From the NCBI RefSeq assembly GCF_017874035.1, contig NZ_JAGGKV010000020.1:1-64000 (forward strand): a stretch of DNA of 64,000 nucleotides. Reading direction: 5' to 3'. Numbering within the stretch: the first letter of the stretch is position 1; each line of letters opens with the position of its first letter. The notes under the pieces were generated by a model. It made no database searches. It had not been told where the DNA came from and worked only from the letters and a program-made list of their open reading frames with translations. This document shows, piece by piece, positions 50,285 through 59,740 of this stretch. The position numbers and the translations under genes were made by a program. The stretch comes from Paenibacillus aceris (lineage in GTDB: Bacteria > Bacillota > Bacilli > Paenibacillales > NBRC-103111).

Positions 50285-51166
50285 TTACCCTTTAACGGAG
50301 CCCGCCGCAATCCCTTCCACGATACGGTTACTAAGCAGCATGAACGCCAGCAGAATCGGTAAAATGCTGATCATCAGGGTAGCACCGATAGCTCCCCAGT
50401 CAGTCGTGTATTGGCCGATGAAATTTTGCACCCCGACTGTCAGCGTTTTATATTTCTCCGAACTGATGAAGGTATTGACGAAAATGAACTCATTCCAGTT
50501 GTAGATCATGTTGATGATAACAGCCGTTGAGAGCACTGAGGCGGTCATCGGCAGCGTGATGCTGAAGAACATTCGATTCACCGAGCACCCGTCCATGACG
50601 GCCGCTTCTTCCACTTCACGCGGAAGCGTGTAATAGAAGCCGAGCATGATCATAATCGTAATCGGCAGATTGAAGGAGATGTACGAAAGGATGATCGACA
50701 AGGGATGGTTGGTCAGATGCGTTTTTGTAAAAAAGCTGAACAAAGGAATGAGCGTCGAGTGAACGGGGATCATCAGCCCCACCATGAACAGTCCGAGCAC
50801 AAAAGATTGCAGCTTCCATTTCATCCGCGTCAAGGCGAAGGTTACTAAGCTTGCCAGCAATACCGTAACTATCACAGAAACCACTGTCATCCAAACACTG
50901 TTGAAAAAGTAGTTGTTGATATGGCCCTGCGTCCATACTTTCTCGTAATTTTCCCAACGGAGCCGCTCCGGAAACGCCATTGGCGCCAAGCTAAAAATTT
51001 CTTCGTTATTTTTTAAAGAAAACAGCAGCAGCCACAACAAAGGAACTACCTGAATCACAGCGACAATGGTCAAAATGGCATACAGCACGCCATACCCAAT
51101 CCGCTCCGGCAGTCTGCTCGGCATAACCTGAGGCTGCGCTTGACGTTCTATCGTTTCGATATTCAT
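50285..51166 (-). CDS. ABC sugar transporter permease (MalG type), second system
   Basis: 293-aa permease with six helices and the EAA loop around VEEAAVMDGCSVNRMFFSITLPMT (about 195-218). It ends IVEGIAAGSVKG, the common MalG-type C-terminus. It is the last gene of the operon regulated by the YesM/YesN pair. Substrate unknown, probably an oligosaccharide. Confidence 0.9.
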   Translation of the reverse strand: MNIETIERQAQPQVMPSRLPERIGYGVLYAILTIVAVIQVVPLLWLLLFSLKNNEEIFSLAPMAFPERLRWENYEKVWTQGHINNYFFNSVWMTVVSVIVTVLLASLVTFALTRMKWKLQSFVLGLFMVGLMIPVHSTLIPLFSFFTKTHLTNHPLSIILSYISFNLPITIMIMLGFYYTLPREVEEAAVMDGCSVNRMFFSITLPMTASVLSTAVIINMIYNWNEFIFVNTFISSEKYKTLTVGVQNFIGQYTTDWGAIGATLMISILPILLAFMLLSNRIVEGIAAGSVKG

Positions 51167-51186
51167 CCTAATCGAAGCCCCTTTCG

Positions 51187-52068
51187 TTACGAATATTGGA
51201 TATTGTCTTTGGAAGCCGTCGCTTTACGGATCAGCCACGTCACGACGAGACAAATCACAAGCAGGAAGAAGCCAATAGCGCTGGCATAGCCGAAATCGTA
51301 GCCTTTGAAAGCTTTGCGGTACATATACGAAGCCATAACTTCACTAGCGCCATTCGGCCCTCCGCCGGTCATAACATAGATCAGGTCGAAATATTTCAGC
51401 GACCCTACAACTGCAAGAACAACAGTAACTTTCATGACCTCGGCGATCAAAGGAACTCGAATGGAAAGCGCAATTCGCCAAGGGCTCGCTCCATCAATGC
51501 GCGCTGATTCAATCAGTGATGTTGGAACGTTTTTCAAGGCGGCATAGTAGATCAAAATATAGAATCCCGCGTACTGCCACAGAATCGGAATAAAGATTGC
51601 GTAGAGAACAATGGATGGATTCGAGAGCCATTCAGGTGTATGCTGGACCCCCAACGACATCAGGATATGATTCAGCATCCCGTTCGTCGGGTGGAAAATT
51701 TTCAACCATAGTTGTGCAATGGCTACTGAGGACAGCAGCATTGGAATTAGATACACTTTGCGGAAAAAATTCGCTCCGCGAAGGTTCGCAGAAAGTACTA
51801 ACGCTACGAGCAGATAAACAAGCAGGCTCAGCGCCGAAAAGATCGCAAGCAGAAAGGAATGCTTGGCACTGTTCCAGAACAACTCATCACGAAGCAGTTC
51901 CGTGTAATTTTGCAAGCCGATAAAGCTCATTTTACCGACGCCGTCCCATTTCATTAATCCGTAATAGCCCGTCATGACGATTGGCATGTAGATAAGGGCC
52001 ACAACCAGAAGCAACGAGGGAATGACGTACAAAGCGATCATGGATCTATTCGACATCACTTTATCCAT
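51187..52068 (-). CDS. ABC sugar transporter permease (MalF type), second system
   Basis: About 293 aa from the ATG at 52068 (AAGGGA ten bases upstream); a GTG at 52077 is also in frame. Six helices, EAA loop LIESARIDGASPWRIALSIRVPLI (about 190-213) and the MTGGGPNGASEVMASYMYRKAF region typical of MalF-type subunits (cited in part). It pairs with the downstream permease 20 bp away. Confidence 0.9.
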   Translation of the reverse strand: MDKVMSNRSMIALYVIPSLLLVVALIYMPIVMTGYYGLMKWDGVGKMSFIGLQNYTELLRDELFWNSAKHSFLLAIFSALSLLVYLLVALVLSANLRGANFFRKVYLIPMLLSSVAIAQLWLKIFHPTNGMLNHILMSLGVQHTPEWLSNPSIVLYAIFIPILWQYAGFYILIYYAALKNVPTSLIESARIDGASPWRIALSIRVPLIAEVMKVTVVLAVVGSLKYFDLIYVMTGGGPNGASEVMASYMYRKAFKGYDFGYASAIGFFLLVICLVVTWLIRKATASKDNIQYS

Positions 52069-52101
52069 AACTGACACTTCCCTTTCTTACCGATAAAGAA
52101 A

Positions 52102-52133
52102 AAGGACATACCGCGGTGTCGGGATATGTCCTT
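52102..52133 (-). terminator. Intercistronic hairpin after the binding-protein gene
   Basis: AAGGACATA / TATGTCCTT with a 14-base loop, followed on the minus strand by TTTTTC. It probably lowers permease expression relative to the binding protein. Confidence 0.7.
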
Positions 52134-52152
52134 CCCACTCGTTTAGTTTTGG

Positions 52153-53508
52153 TTACTTGGCTTCTTTAGCCAAAGCTTCTTCATGCTTTTTCGCAAATTC
52201 TTCCGGTGATACGGCTTTGCCGAACAGCGCCTGAATCATGTTCAAGTGAACTTCAGCTGAGGCTGGTTTCATCTGTACGTCGGCAAACAATGTGATATTG
52301 CTGGCTTTATTCAGTTCATTCAATAAGTCTATATACATTTGCGGCAGCTTCACCTTGGATGTATCTACCTTCGTCGCTGGGATGACACCCGCTTCGGATA
52401 TCGCGTGCTCGCCCCACTTTTGTACGAAGAAGGAGACGAATTTCTTGGATTCTTCTTTGACCTTCGAGTTGTTCGCAACGAACAAGCCTACGCCTGGTCC
52501 GCCGACCCAGCTATCTAAATTCCCTTTGCCGCCTTCGACGGTCGGGAATTTAAAGAAGCCGATTTGGTCTTTGAATGCTTGCGGAACATCCTTGTTCGTC
52601 GTATAGTTCGGCAGCTCCCATGTCCCCATCATATACATCGCAGCTTTGCTGTTCATGAATTCCGCTTTACCCTCATCGTTGGAAAGCCCGTTGAAGCCTT
52701 TGTTGAAGCCGTTCATGTCCACCAGCTGAGCCACTTCGGAAGCTGCGCGTACGAGGCCTGGATCGTTGAACGAGCCGGAGCGGTCGATCGCTTTTTTCAA
52801 TGTTTCCGGTCCGCCGATGCGATCCGCCAGGTACATGTACCACAGGGATCCGGTCCAGCGGTCCTTATTGCCAAGCGCGATTGGCGCGACACCGTTTGTA
52901 GCGAGCGTTTTGACAACATTTTTGAACTCGTCATACGTTTTCGGCACCTGCAAATTATATTTCGCAAAAATCGCTTTATTGTAGTACACCGGTACGATGT
53001 TCAGCTCTACAGGAAGCCCGTAGGTTTTGCCGCCAAAGGCATAAGCGTTTGTCGTTCCGTTTACGAATTTGTCCTTCAGATCTCCTTGCAGCAGATCGTC
53101 AAGCGGTGCGAACATATCCCCCTTTACGTAAGGGTCCATGTAGCCTGCCGCCCATGTGAAGCCTACATCTGGTAGCGCGTTGGAAGTGGACAACACCTTC
53201 ATTTTATTTTTATATTGCTCATTCTCAAGTACTTCTTGCTCAATTGTCACATTCGGATTTGCTGTTTGGTATTCTTTAATGATATCGTTTACAATTTTGT
53301 TTTGCGTTGCGGCGTTTCCTGTGGGCCAGAGGTGCATCATTTTGATCGTGACTTTCTTAGCCGGTTGCGCGCTCTCTGCGCCTGCTTTCGCTGTTTCTTT
53401 AGCTGGTTGCGGCGAGCTAGCACTCTCAGTAGAACTGGAGCACCCGGATAGAACCAAACCGAGACTAAGCATCGTCGTCATCGTCCATGTAAGCGTTTTT
53501 CTTGTCAT
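52153..53508 (-). CDS. ABC sugar-binding lipoprotein, second system
   Basis: 451 aa from the ATG at 53508 (GAGGGGG nine bases upstream); an in-frame TTG at 53526 is less likely. Signal peptide with lipobox LVLSGC (Cys about 23), Ser/Ala linker, and a family-1 solute-binding fold (HLWPTGNAATQNKIVNDII; VYYNKAIFAKYNLQVPKTYDEF; SWVGGPGVGLFVANNSK, cited in part). It is 102 bp after the YesN-like gene and likely under its control. Confidence 0.9.
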   Translation of the reverse strand: MTRKTLTWTMTTMLSLGLVLSGCSSSTESASSPQPAKETAKAGAESAQPAKKVTIKMMHLWPTGNAATQNKIVNDIIKEYQTANPNVTIEQEVLENEQYKNKMKVLSTSNALPDVGFTWAAGYMDPYVKGDMFAPLDDLLQGDLKDKFVNGTTNAYAFGGKTYGLPVELNIVPVYYNKAIFAKYNLQVPKTYDEFKNVVKTLATNGVAPIALGNKDRWTGSLWYMYLADRIGGPETLKKAIDRSGSFNDPGLVRAASEVAQLVDMNGFNKGFNGLSNDEGKAEFMNSKAAMYMMGTWELPNYTTNKDVPQAFKDQIGFFKFPTVEGGKGNLDSWVGGPGVGLFVANNSKVKEESKKFVSFFVQKWGEHAISEAGVIPATKVDTSKVKLPQMYIDLLNELNKASNITLFADVQMKPASAEVHLNMIQALFGKAVSPEEFAKKHEEALAKEAK

Positions 53509-53610
53509 GCGCTGTTTCCCCCTCAAGCATTATGTTTGCTACGAATCTTATTGTAGCGCTTTCATCACGGTGGCAGGGAGTAACAGCTATCGGGAAATAT
53601 ACCACAATTT

Positions 53611-54414
53611 TTAGGTTTCTATCTGCTCTTCGGCCTCGCTCGCCTGCTTGCGATATTGATTCGGGGAGACCCCTTCGTAATCTTTGAACAGCTTGATGAA
53701 ATATTTCGACGTCTGGTATCCTACCTGCTCCGAGATGTCCGCGATGGTCAGCCTTGTCTGCAGCAGCAGCTCCTTCGCTTTCTGAATCCTGCTTCGTGTG
53801 ACGTATTCACTGAAAGTAAAGCCCGTCTGTTCTTTGAAAAGCGCGCTGAAATAGCTCGGATTCAGATGAATATGCCCTGCCACCTCGCTCATGCCCAAAG
53901 GTTCCTGGAGATGCTCCTCCACGTAGAGCACGGCTTGCCTAACCGGGGGGCTATAGTTCATGGAGACCGTTTTGGCCTGCATGAGCCGGGAGTCAACCAT
54001 TTTCTCCATCGTTTCCACGCGTCCGCGTTCTTCTTCAATCCTCAGCGCCTGCTCAACGGCTTCAAGGAGCTTGCTTTTTTTAATCGGCTTCAACAAATAG
54101 TTAACGACGCCCAGCTGTATGGCCGTTTGAGCATATTGAAAGTCAGGATGTCCCGAGATGACGATCACGACAGGCTTATGACCTGAACTGCGCGAGTCCT
54201 CCACCACCTGCAATCCGCTGATCTCCGGCATTCGAATATCCGTGATAAGCAGATGCACAGGGCGCGTATTCAGCACTTCCAGCGCCTCGGTTCCATTGCT
54301 GCTGCTTATGATATGATAGCGGCCAACCGACCAGGCTTCAAGCGTTTTGCGAATGCCTTCTCTCGTCAGCGGCTCATCGTCAACGATCAAAATTGTTTTG
54401 CTGGGTGGACTCAT
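53611..54414 (-). CDS. YesN-type response regulator (REC-AraC)
   Basis: 267 aa from the ATG at 54414 (AGGAGGAG four bases upstream); an in-frame extension to 54600 overlaps the kinase gene and is rejected. Receiver domain with the DDE acid pair near the start (LIVDDEP), phospho-Asp in LLITDIRMPEISG (about 55-67) and Lys in YLLKPIKKSK (about 104). The C-terminal AraC pair of HTH motifs (about 160-262) ends GYQTSKYFIKLFKDYEGVSPNQYR. It controls the sugar ABC genes just downstream. Confidence 0.92.
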   Translation of the reverse strand: MSPPSKTILIVDDEPLTREGIRKTLEAWSVGRYHIISSSNGTEALEVLNTRPVHLLITDIRMPEISGLQVVEDSRSSGHKPVVIVISGHPDFQYAQTAIQLGVVNYLLKPIKKSKLLEAVEQALRIEEERGRVETMEKMVDSRLMQAKTVSMNYSPPVRQAVLYVEEHLQEPLGMSEVAGHIHLNPSYFSALFKEQTGFTFSEYVTRSRIQKAKELLLQTRLTIADISEQVGYQTSKYFIKLFKDYEGVSPNQYRKQASEAEEQIET

Positions 54415-56206
54415 CGTTCTCCTCCTTATGAATCGGAATGTCAAAGCTGACGCTTGTCCCTTGCCGTGGAATGCTGTGGATCGACAAACCTCTGCTGCCC
54501 TCTGGGATGACCGGGTAATACAACTGAATACGGCGCTGCACATTGGATATGGCCATGCCCTTCCCCTTACCGGAAGGCGCGCCCCCGCGTTCCATCCCAT
54601 CCTTCACGGCTTGAAGCGTTTGCTCGCTCATCCCCGGCCCGTCATCGCTTACTGTTATGCGAAGCTCTTCAGCTTTCAAGGGCGACGGCTCTACACGGAT
54701 GGTAATTAAACCAGGGTCTGTTTTCCCTTCCAAACCGTGCAGGATCGCATTTTCCACTAACGGCTGGATCAGTAGTTTGGGAATGTGCACGTGATTATAC
54801 ATGTCATCTGTATCCATTTTCCATTCCAGACGCGAACCAAATCTAACACTCATAATGCTCAAATACCGCTTAATATGCTCCAATTCCTCACCCATCGTCA
54901 CCCACTCGTCCTTATTCGGACTGCCAATGACATAGCGGAATAAGTCTGACATCGCGACAACAAGATCAGCGAGTTCTTCCTCATCTTTATCCTGTAAAGA
55001 CCAGTACAGAGCCTCCAGCGTGTTGTATAAAAAATGCGGATCAATCTGGGCTTGGAGCGCTTGCAGCTCCGTTCGGCTTTGAATGATTTCTTTCTCATAC
55101 ACCAGTTTAATGAGTCCGTTGATATTGTCTACCATCTGATTGTAAGTCATATTCAAATCGTTCAGCTCTGTTGTATACGATTTCGTAAGGTTCGGAGTCA
55201 GCACGCCTTGGCGTGTATTTCGCATTGCTCGCATAAGCCTTAGAATCGGCCGTGTAATCATCATGGAGAGCAGGAAAGAAAGGATAATAAACAGCACCGA
55301 GCCAATCGCCCCGGATACGATAATCGCCCAGCGCAGAACGGAAATGCCGTCCGTAACATCGCTCACCGGATATAAAATCATTAAAGTCCACCCCGTTTGC
55401 TCGGAGGGCTGTTTAACGAGAATGTAGCGTTTCTGTTTGATCGTTACCGTCTGTGAGGAGGTATGCATAAGTTCACTTATATCTTCCGTGACCTCACCAT
55501 CTGTTATTATCGGCCTTGCCGAGCTATCCGCCAGCACTAGTAATTCTTGATGGCTGCCCGTATCCGTCAATTGGTTCTGGAAATCAAAATAGCTGCGGTT
55601 GATACGTACAAGCAAATACCCACCGTTTGAGAACCAACGGTCAATTAAATTGATCCGGCGTATCGCCAGAACCGTTCCGGGATCCTTCGGATCGTCCCCG
55701 ATCCAAACCAGTTTGCCTTTCTCCTTGTCGGCCTGCTCGATCCAATTGCGCTCCACCCGGTCGGTCAGCTTCTGCTCATCGAGTGGAAACAACCGAACAA
55801 AGTCGGTGGTATATAATTCAACATTGCTCACACCGCTATAGGCTTGGATATGATTGGCAATTTTCATTAAAGCCTGACGCTCGCTGAAGCTTACCGCATT
55901 GCCAAGCACATTCGAGAGGAACAACTGCTGAAGATAAGTGTCATTAACAGCCTGCAGGGTCAGCGTGTCAATTTGCGTAATGATCGCCTCGAGTCTGCCG
56001 TTCGCTTGGGAGGCGATTTGTTTCATCTGTGTTTCCGCCTTGGTGTTGAGGAGGGTGGATACCGAGTTGAACGTAATAATACCGGCGCAGATCAGCACGA
56101 TGATCATGACGGAAATGAAGCCGGCCAGCATCTGATTGCGCAGCGTATTCCATTGAGCCAGCTTCTGCCACACGCGAGGTTCCTCTTTTCCATTCGTTTT
56201 GTGCAC
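54380..56206 (-). CDS. YesM-type sensor histidine kinase
   Basis: 608 aa, probably from GTG at 56206; the ribosome site is weak. Helix 1 (about 29-51), a Cache-like extracellular sensor (about 52-290), helix 2 (about 293-315), HAMP (about 316-370), the His kinase box QIDPHFLYNTLEALYWSLQD (about 391-410) and an ATPase domain with VENAILHGLEGK, DDGPGMS and GKGKGMAISNVQRRI. The 3' end overlaps the regulator by 35 bases. It likely senses an extracellular sugar or its binding protein. Confidence 0.92.
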   Translation of the reverse strand: MHKTNGKEEPRVWQKLAQWNTLRNQMLAGFISVMIIVLICAGIITFNSVSTLLNTKAETQMKQIASQANGRLEAIITQIDTLTLQAVNDTYLQQLFLSNVLGNAVSFSERQALMKIANHIQAYSGVSNVELYTTDFVRLFPLDEQKLTDRVERNWIEQADKEKGKLVWIGDDPKDPGTVLAIRRINLIDRWFSNGGYLLVRINRSYFDFQNQLTDTGSHQELLVLADSSARPIITDGEVTEDISELMHTSSQTVTIKQKRYILVKQPSEQTGWTLMILYPVSDVTDGISVLRWAIIVSGAIGSVLFIILSFLLSMMITRPILRLMRAMRNTRQGVLTPNLTKSYTTELNDLNMTYNQMVDNINGLIKLVYEKEIIQSRTELQALQAQIDPHFLYNTLEALYWSLQDKDEEELADLVVAMSDLFRYVIGSPNKDEWVTMGEELEHIKRYLSIMSVRFGSRLEWKMDTDDMYNHVHIPKLLIQPLVENAILHGLEGKTDPGLITIRVEPSPLKAEELRITVSDDGPGMSEQTLQAVKDGMERGGAPSGKGKGMAISNVQRRIQLYYPVIPEGSRGLSIHSIPRQGTSVSFDIPIHKEENDESTQQNNFDR

Positions 56207-56475
56207 ATCGTTCTTGCCAAATCATACTACAGACGTGTGAAAAAAGTATATACAAAACGGGCATAGCCAATGGTTACCTACTACCTTTAGCGAGACCGTA
56301 CAAGTTCCACTGCCGTGGGATTAAAAGCGAATCGGCACTCGCCGTCAACCTCAGGCAGATGGGGTGTTTTAGCAGACACCTTAGATGCTCGCACCTTTCA
56401 CCAACCAAAATCATGAAGATCGTCTAGGCAGTAAGCCTGACCGTGTTGGCTGTAATTCAACCGTTGGCCTTCTAT

Positions 56476-56658
56476 GTTGTACTTTGTACAACATTATAGC
56501 CCCATTTCGGCTTCATCCCTTTCTATGTTGTACTTTGTACAACGGTTCGGGCCGAAAACTGCCCTTTTCCCGCCATTTGAGCTTAAATGATTGCACTTTG
56601 TGCAATGAAGCACTGGGTTTCATGGAATAAGCTGCCTTTATGTTGTACAAAGTGCAAC
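56476..56658. repeat. Four copies of a 17-bp palindrome (GTTGTAC-NNN-GTACAAC type)
   Basis: 56476-56492 and 56527-56543 are identical perfect palindromes GTTGTACTTTGTACAAC, both preceded by TTCTAT. 56590-56606 is ATTGCACTTTGTGCAAT and 56642-56658 is GTTGTACAAAGTGCAAC. Starts are 51, 63 and 52 bp apart. Confidence 0.85.
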
Positions 56659-56883
56659 GAAGACTAGCGGAGAGTGAGGGGGGGATTGTGTGGAACGTTA
56701 CTTTGGCGTACTGAGGTAACTTCTAGCAGCTTGGTAACGTTGTTGTGCAGTGGGCACTTCGAGTAGATAGGTTACTTGCGGTGGAGGTCATTAGGAGCAG
56801 TTAGGTTACTTTGGCATGCAGTGATCACTTCAAGCAGATAGTTCCCTTAAGATCCTTACGCCGGCGGCCCCCCTTCGCTGAAA

Positions 56884-56913
56884 AGAAAAAAGCAGGTCGC
56901 CATAGGCACCTGC
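56884..56913 (-). terminator. Terminator of nos
   Basis: GCAGGTGCC / GGCGACCTGC stem (one bulge) followed on the minus strand by TTTTTTC, 20 bp after the nos stop. Confidence 0.85.
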
Positions 56914-56932
56914 CTTCTTTTCTATTACTCCC

Positions 56933-58021
56933 CTACTCTTCATCTCGATAAAAAAAGTTGGGCAGCTTCACCTCATTGCTGTAATGCTGGTGAAAAATAT
57001 GCGTCGTCGCCGGGGAAAGCGGCGGAATCAGCCACGTCCAGTCGCCTGTGACATCACGTTTCGCCTTCTCCTCTTTCTCTTCAAAACGCTTGAACTGCCG
57101 CGCCGCGGTATGATGATCCACAATCGCAACACCTTGCGATTGAAAGGAATGCAGCACAGCCACATTCAACTCAACGAGGGAGCGATCTTTCCATAAAGAA
57201 GCGTCGCGCTGCGTATCTAAGCCCAGCACAGAGGCTACGCGCGGCAGCATGTTATACCGCTCCTCATCGGCGAAATTCCGCGCTCCGATTTCTGTCCCCA
57301 TATACCAACCGTTGAATGGTGCCGCCGGGTAATGAATGCCTCCAATTTCAAGGTACATATTCGAAACGATCGGCACCGCGTACCACTTGAGGCGCAAATC
57401 CGCGAATGCCGCGATATCCGGATGCGTAATGTCCACTTCCTTAACCAGTCCGTTAGGTATCTCAAACCATTGAGGCGCATTATTTCCCATCTGGAGCAGC
57501 AGCGGCAAGATATCGAAAGGTGTCCCCGCCCCCTGCCATCCGAGAGACTTGCACCGTGCCGTAATTTGTACGGAAGCCGGATCGCCCACAATGCCATCCT
57601 CTGTCTCATAGCCCGCATAACGAATCAGCTGCGCATTATGGATATAGGGCCCTGGAGACGCCTTCTGTGCAGGAGGGAAAATCGTAATGACAGGGCGGAT
57701 TTTGCCGTCATTCGTCGCCGTTTCAATGTGCCTAAACAGAGCCTCAGCCATGTCAGCTTCCGTTTTCACTTGACGGGCATCCTGCACAGTCAACGTTTCC
57801 CAGAACAATCGCCCGATACAGCGATTACTGTTGCGCCAAGCCATTTTTGCCCCGTGCTCCAGCTCTTGAAGCGTGTGCTCGTAGGAACCATTGTACCCGA
57901 TGGAATGGGTAATTTCGGCAATACGGGCTTCGATTTCGCTCGCGCTTTTGCCTAATTCGCTATAACATTCTCTGATAAAAGGCACGGCCTTTTCTAACAG
58001 TTGATCCTGAACTTCTTTCAT
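56933..58021 (-). CDS. nos: Bacterial nitric oxide synthase oxygenase
   Basis: Haem enzyme that oxidises arginine to citrulline and nitric oxide using a borrowed reductase. The start at 58021 (GGAG eight bases upstream, 362 aa) aligns with the Bacillus enzyme; an ATG at 58045 with GGGGGAG five bases upstream would add eight residues. Visible: MAWRNSNRCIGRLFW with the haem-ligand Cys near residue 68, KIRPVITIFPP, GGIHYPAAPFNGWYMGTEIGARN (substrate Glu, cited in part), HHTAARQFKRFEE and GDWTWLIPPLSPA. Bacterial NOS lacks a reductase domain, as here. It probably shares a transcript with the two genes upstream. Confidence 0.95.
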   Translation of the reverse strand: MKEVQDQLLEKAVPFIRECYSELGKSASEIEARIAEITHSIGYNGSYEHTLQELEHGAKMAWRNSNRCIGRLFWETLTVQDARQVKTEADMAEALFRHIETATNDGKIRPVITIFPPAQKASPGPYIHNAQLIRYAGYETEDGIVGDPASVQITARCKSLGWQGAGTPFDILPLLLQMGNNAPQWFEIPNGLVKEVDITHPDIAAFADLRLKWYAVPIVSNMYLEIGGIHYPAAPFNGWYMGTEIGARNFADEERYNMLPRVASVLGLDTQRDASLWKDRSLVELNVAVLHSFQSQGVAIVDHHTAARQFKRFEEKEEKAKRDVTGDWTWLIPPLSPATTHIFHQHYSNEVKLPNFFYRDEE

Positions 58022-58084
58022 AACGGTAACTCCAATCCGATTCATGGGAGCTCCCCCGCTTATTCCTCCGCAGGGGCTCCTTAT

Positions 58085-58417
58085 CTATTTCAACTGCGAG
58101 CTGAATTGCTCCGGAACGTAGGCAATCTGAGAGTCCGCGACAATCGTCAGCTCGCCCTGCTCTTCTGAATATTGAACGGCGTCATCGCCGACATAGAACC
58201 ATATTTTCCTTGTTGGCTGATTCTCAAACTCTTGGAAAACAAATACGTTAAGTTCATCTTTCCATTTCAAAAGTTCAGAAATACGCTCCTTCTCAATCCT
58301 CACGGTAAAAACCCACCGGTCTTGGACCTGTTTCCACGCATAATCAACAGGCTGCTTGCCTGTATCGATAAATGCCCGGCCGCCTACCGCATGCTTCACC
58401 AAAAATATTTCCTTCAT
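58085..58417 (-). CDS. Hypothetical protein between pirin and nos genes
   Basis: 110 aa, not recognised. AAGGAGG precedes the ATG. The sequence alternates strands and charged turns (FLVKHAVGGRAFIDTGKQPVD, WVFTVRIEKERI, RKIWFYVGDDAVQYS, cited in part), suggesting a small mostly beta protein without signal peptide or cysteines. It is 16 bp after the pirin gene and 63 bp before nos, so it may take part in the same oxidative or nitrosative response. Confidence 0.6.
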   Translation of the reverse strand: MKEIFLVKHAVGGRAFIDTGKQPVDYAWKQVQDRWVFTVRIEKERISELLKWKDELNVFVFQEFENQPTRKIWFYVGDDAVQYSEEQGELTIVADSQIAYVPEQFSSQLK

Positions 58418-58433
58418 CTCCGCAGCCTCCTTG

Positions 58434-59132
58434 TTATGGCAGATCGATTAACATGAAATGCGCATCTTCTATCGCACGGAGCGCAAGCGTTGATTCCGCC
58501 TCCATGCGGGCGCTGTCCATCGTTTCCAATACAGCCTCATTAGCCTCTAACTTCCCGCTTATGACCATAAGAAAAATGCGCCGATTGTCTCCTTGGTTGA
58601 ACGCCAATTGTTTCCCCGCCTCCAGTTTGCTGAGGTAAATGCTCATATCCTGGTAGATTTTCGCTTTGTGCTCCCCGCCTTCAGGCGTGACCACAGGCAA
58701 AAGTGCATTCGTCATTGCCTCTGGCACATACGTCACATTCTCAAAAGACGGCTCCGTGCCCCGCTTCGCCGGCATAAACCAGAGCTGGAACAGGCTGAGC
58801 GGCTCCGTTTCCGAGGCATTGTACTCGGCATGAATCACGCCGCTTCCTGCTGACATGCGCTGAACGCCGCCCGCTGCCGTTATTGCCACGTTCCCTAAAC
58901 TATCCTCATGCTTAATTGCTCCGCTGAGAACGACGCTGACAATTTCCATATCACTGTGCGGATGCGGCCCAAAGCCCCGACCTGCGGCAATTTCATCATA
59001 GTTGCATACGCGCATAACCCCAAAGCCCGTATTATTTTCATCAAAATAATCACCAAATGAAAAGCTCTTATACCCTTTGAGCCAACCTAAATCCGAGCTA
59101 TTTCTCGTATGCGCAGGAAATACCTGTATCAC
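58434..59132 (-). CDS. Pirin-family (YhaK-like) cupin protein
   Basis: 232 aa from GTG at 59132, with AAAGGAGG eight bases upstream; this start gives the family N-terminus VIQVFPAHTRNSSDLGWLKG, and the longer reading from 59219 is rejected. Two cupin halves; metal ligands in GPHPHSDMEIVS (His, His, Glu) and GVIHAEYN. Family members are redox sensors or quercetin dioxygenase-like enzymes in the cytosol. It is first in a likely three-gene unit ending in nos. Confidence 0.88.
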   Translation of the reverse strand: MIQVFPAHTRNSSDLGWLKGYKSFSFGDYFDENNTGFGVMRVCNYDEIAAGRGFGPHPHSDMEIVSVVLSGAIKHEDSLGNVAITAAGGVQRMSAGSGVIHAEYNASETEPLSLFQLWFMPAKRGTEPSFENVTYVPEAMTNALLPVVTPEGGEHKAKIYQDMSIYLSKLEAGKQLAFNQGDNRRIFLMVISGKLEANEAVLETMDSARMEAESTLALRAIEDAHFMLIDLP

Positions 59133-59316
59133 AGCAATCGCCTCCTTTATTGAATACTCTAAGCTTATCACATTCGGACAATCGACTTCCATGTCGGAAC
59201 CGTGGCGGAATGGTTGCAAAATGAAGACGTTCCGAGGCAGAGCAGGATGTATCTCTAATAGACCCTATCTTCTGAGCCTTATGTTTTGAGCCCGTTGGTT
59301 TGGGACTAACCTTAGC

Positions 59317-59492
59317 GGAACTCCAGTACACTATTTAAGCAAAAAACGGAGATTCCGCAGATGAAGGGGAACTACAGGGCCTTATTTCATCAAACCGAGC
59401 TCCACTTCTACCAAAAATACAAAATAGAGGACCACAGTTCCCTCTCGCTAGCTCAAAAGGCTATTCTCGCTAAAATAGCACCCTGCCGTTCC
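59317..59492. repeat. 176-bp four-motif palindromic element, copy 2
   Basis: Forward 20-bp motifs at 59317-59336 and 59368-59387, inverted motifs at 59422-59441 and 59473-59492: 51-bp period in each pair and a 34-bp central gap, exactly as in copy 1. The sequence between motifs differs from the other copies. Confidence 0.85.
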
Positions 59493-59740
59493 CTTAGCCG
59501 TAAGGTGGCAGCCCAGTTCTAAGCTCGCTTACCTCAGAGCTGAAAAAAGGCCGCCCCTCCGGTCTTTTCAGACCTTTCGGAACAGCCCTTGCAGCTTACT
59601 TATTATCAGTCACTTAGCACGGAACCGACAAAGTCCGGCGTGCCGTCCGCGTGCCACTTCTGCGGAAGCTTCTTAAACTAGCTACTTTGCGCTGAGCAGC
59701 CTATGAATGGCTAGTTTCAGAGAGCGGCGAATTCGTGGAG

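Larger units (their letters stand above)
56207..56932. other. Intergenic region with short palindromes
   Basis: 726 bp with no supported gene. It holds four 17-bp GTTGTAC-type palindromes (56476-56658), a set of loosely related GTTACTT-containing stretches between about 56696 and 56850 (including a partial TAGTTCCCTT like the 176-bp element motif) and the nos terminator (56884-56913). Confidence 0.6.

Noticed and set aside
56280..56470. Possible structured RNA in the region upstream of yesM
   Set aside because: Some G/C-rich segments can pair locally but no known RNA family signature was recognised.
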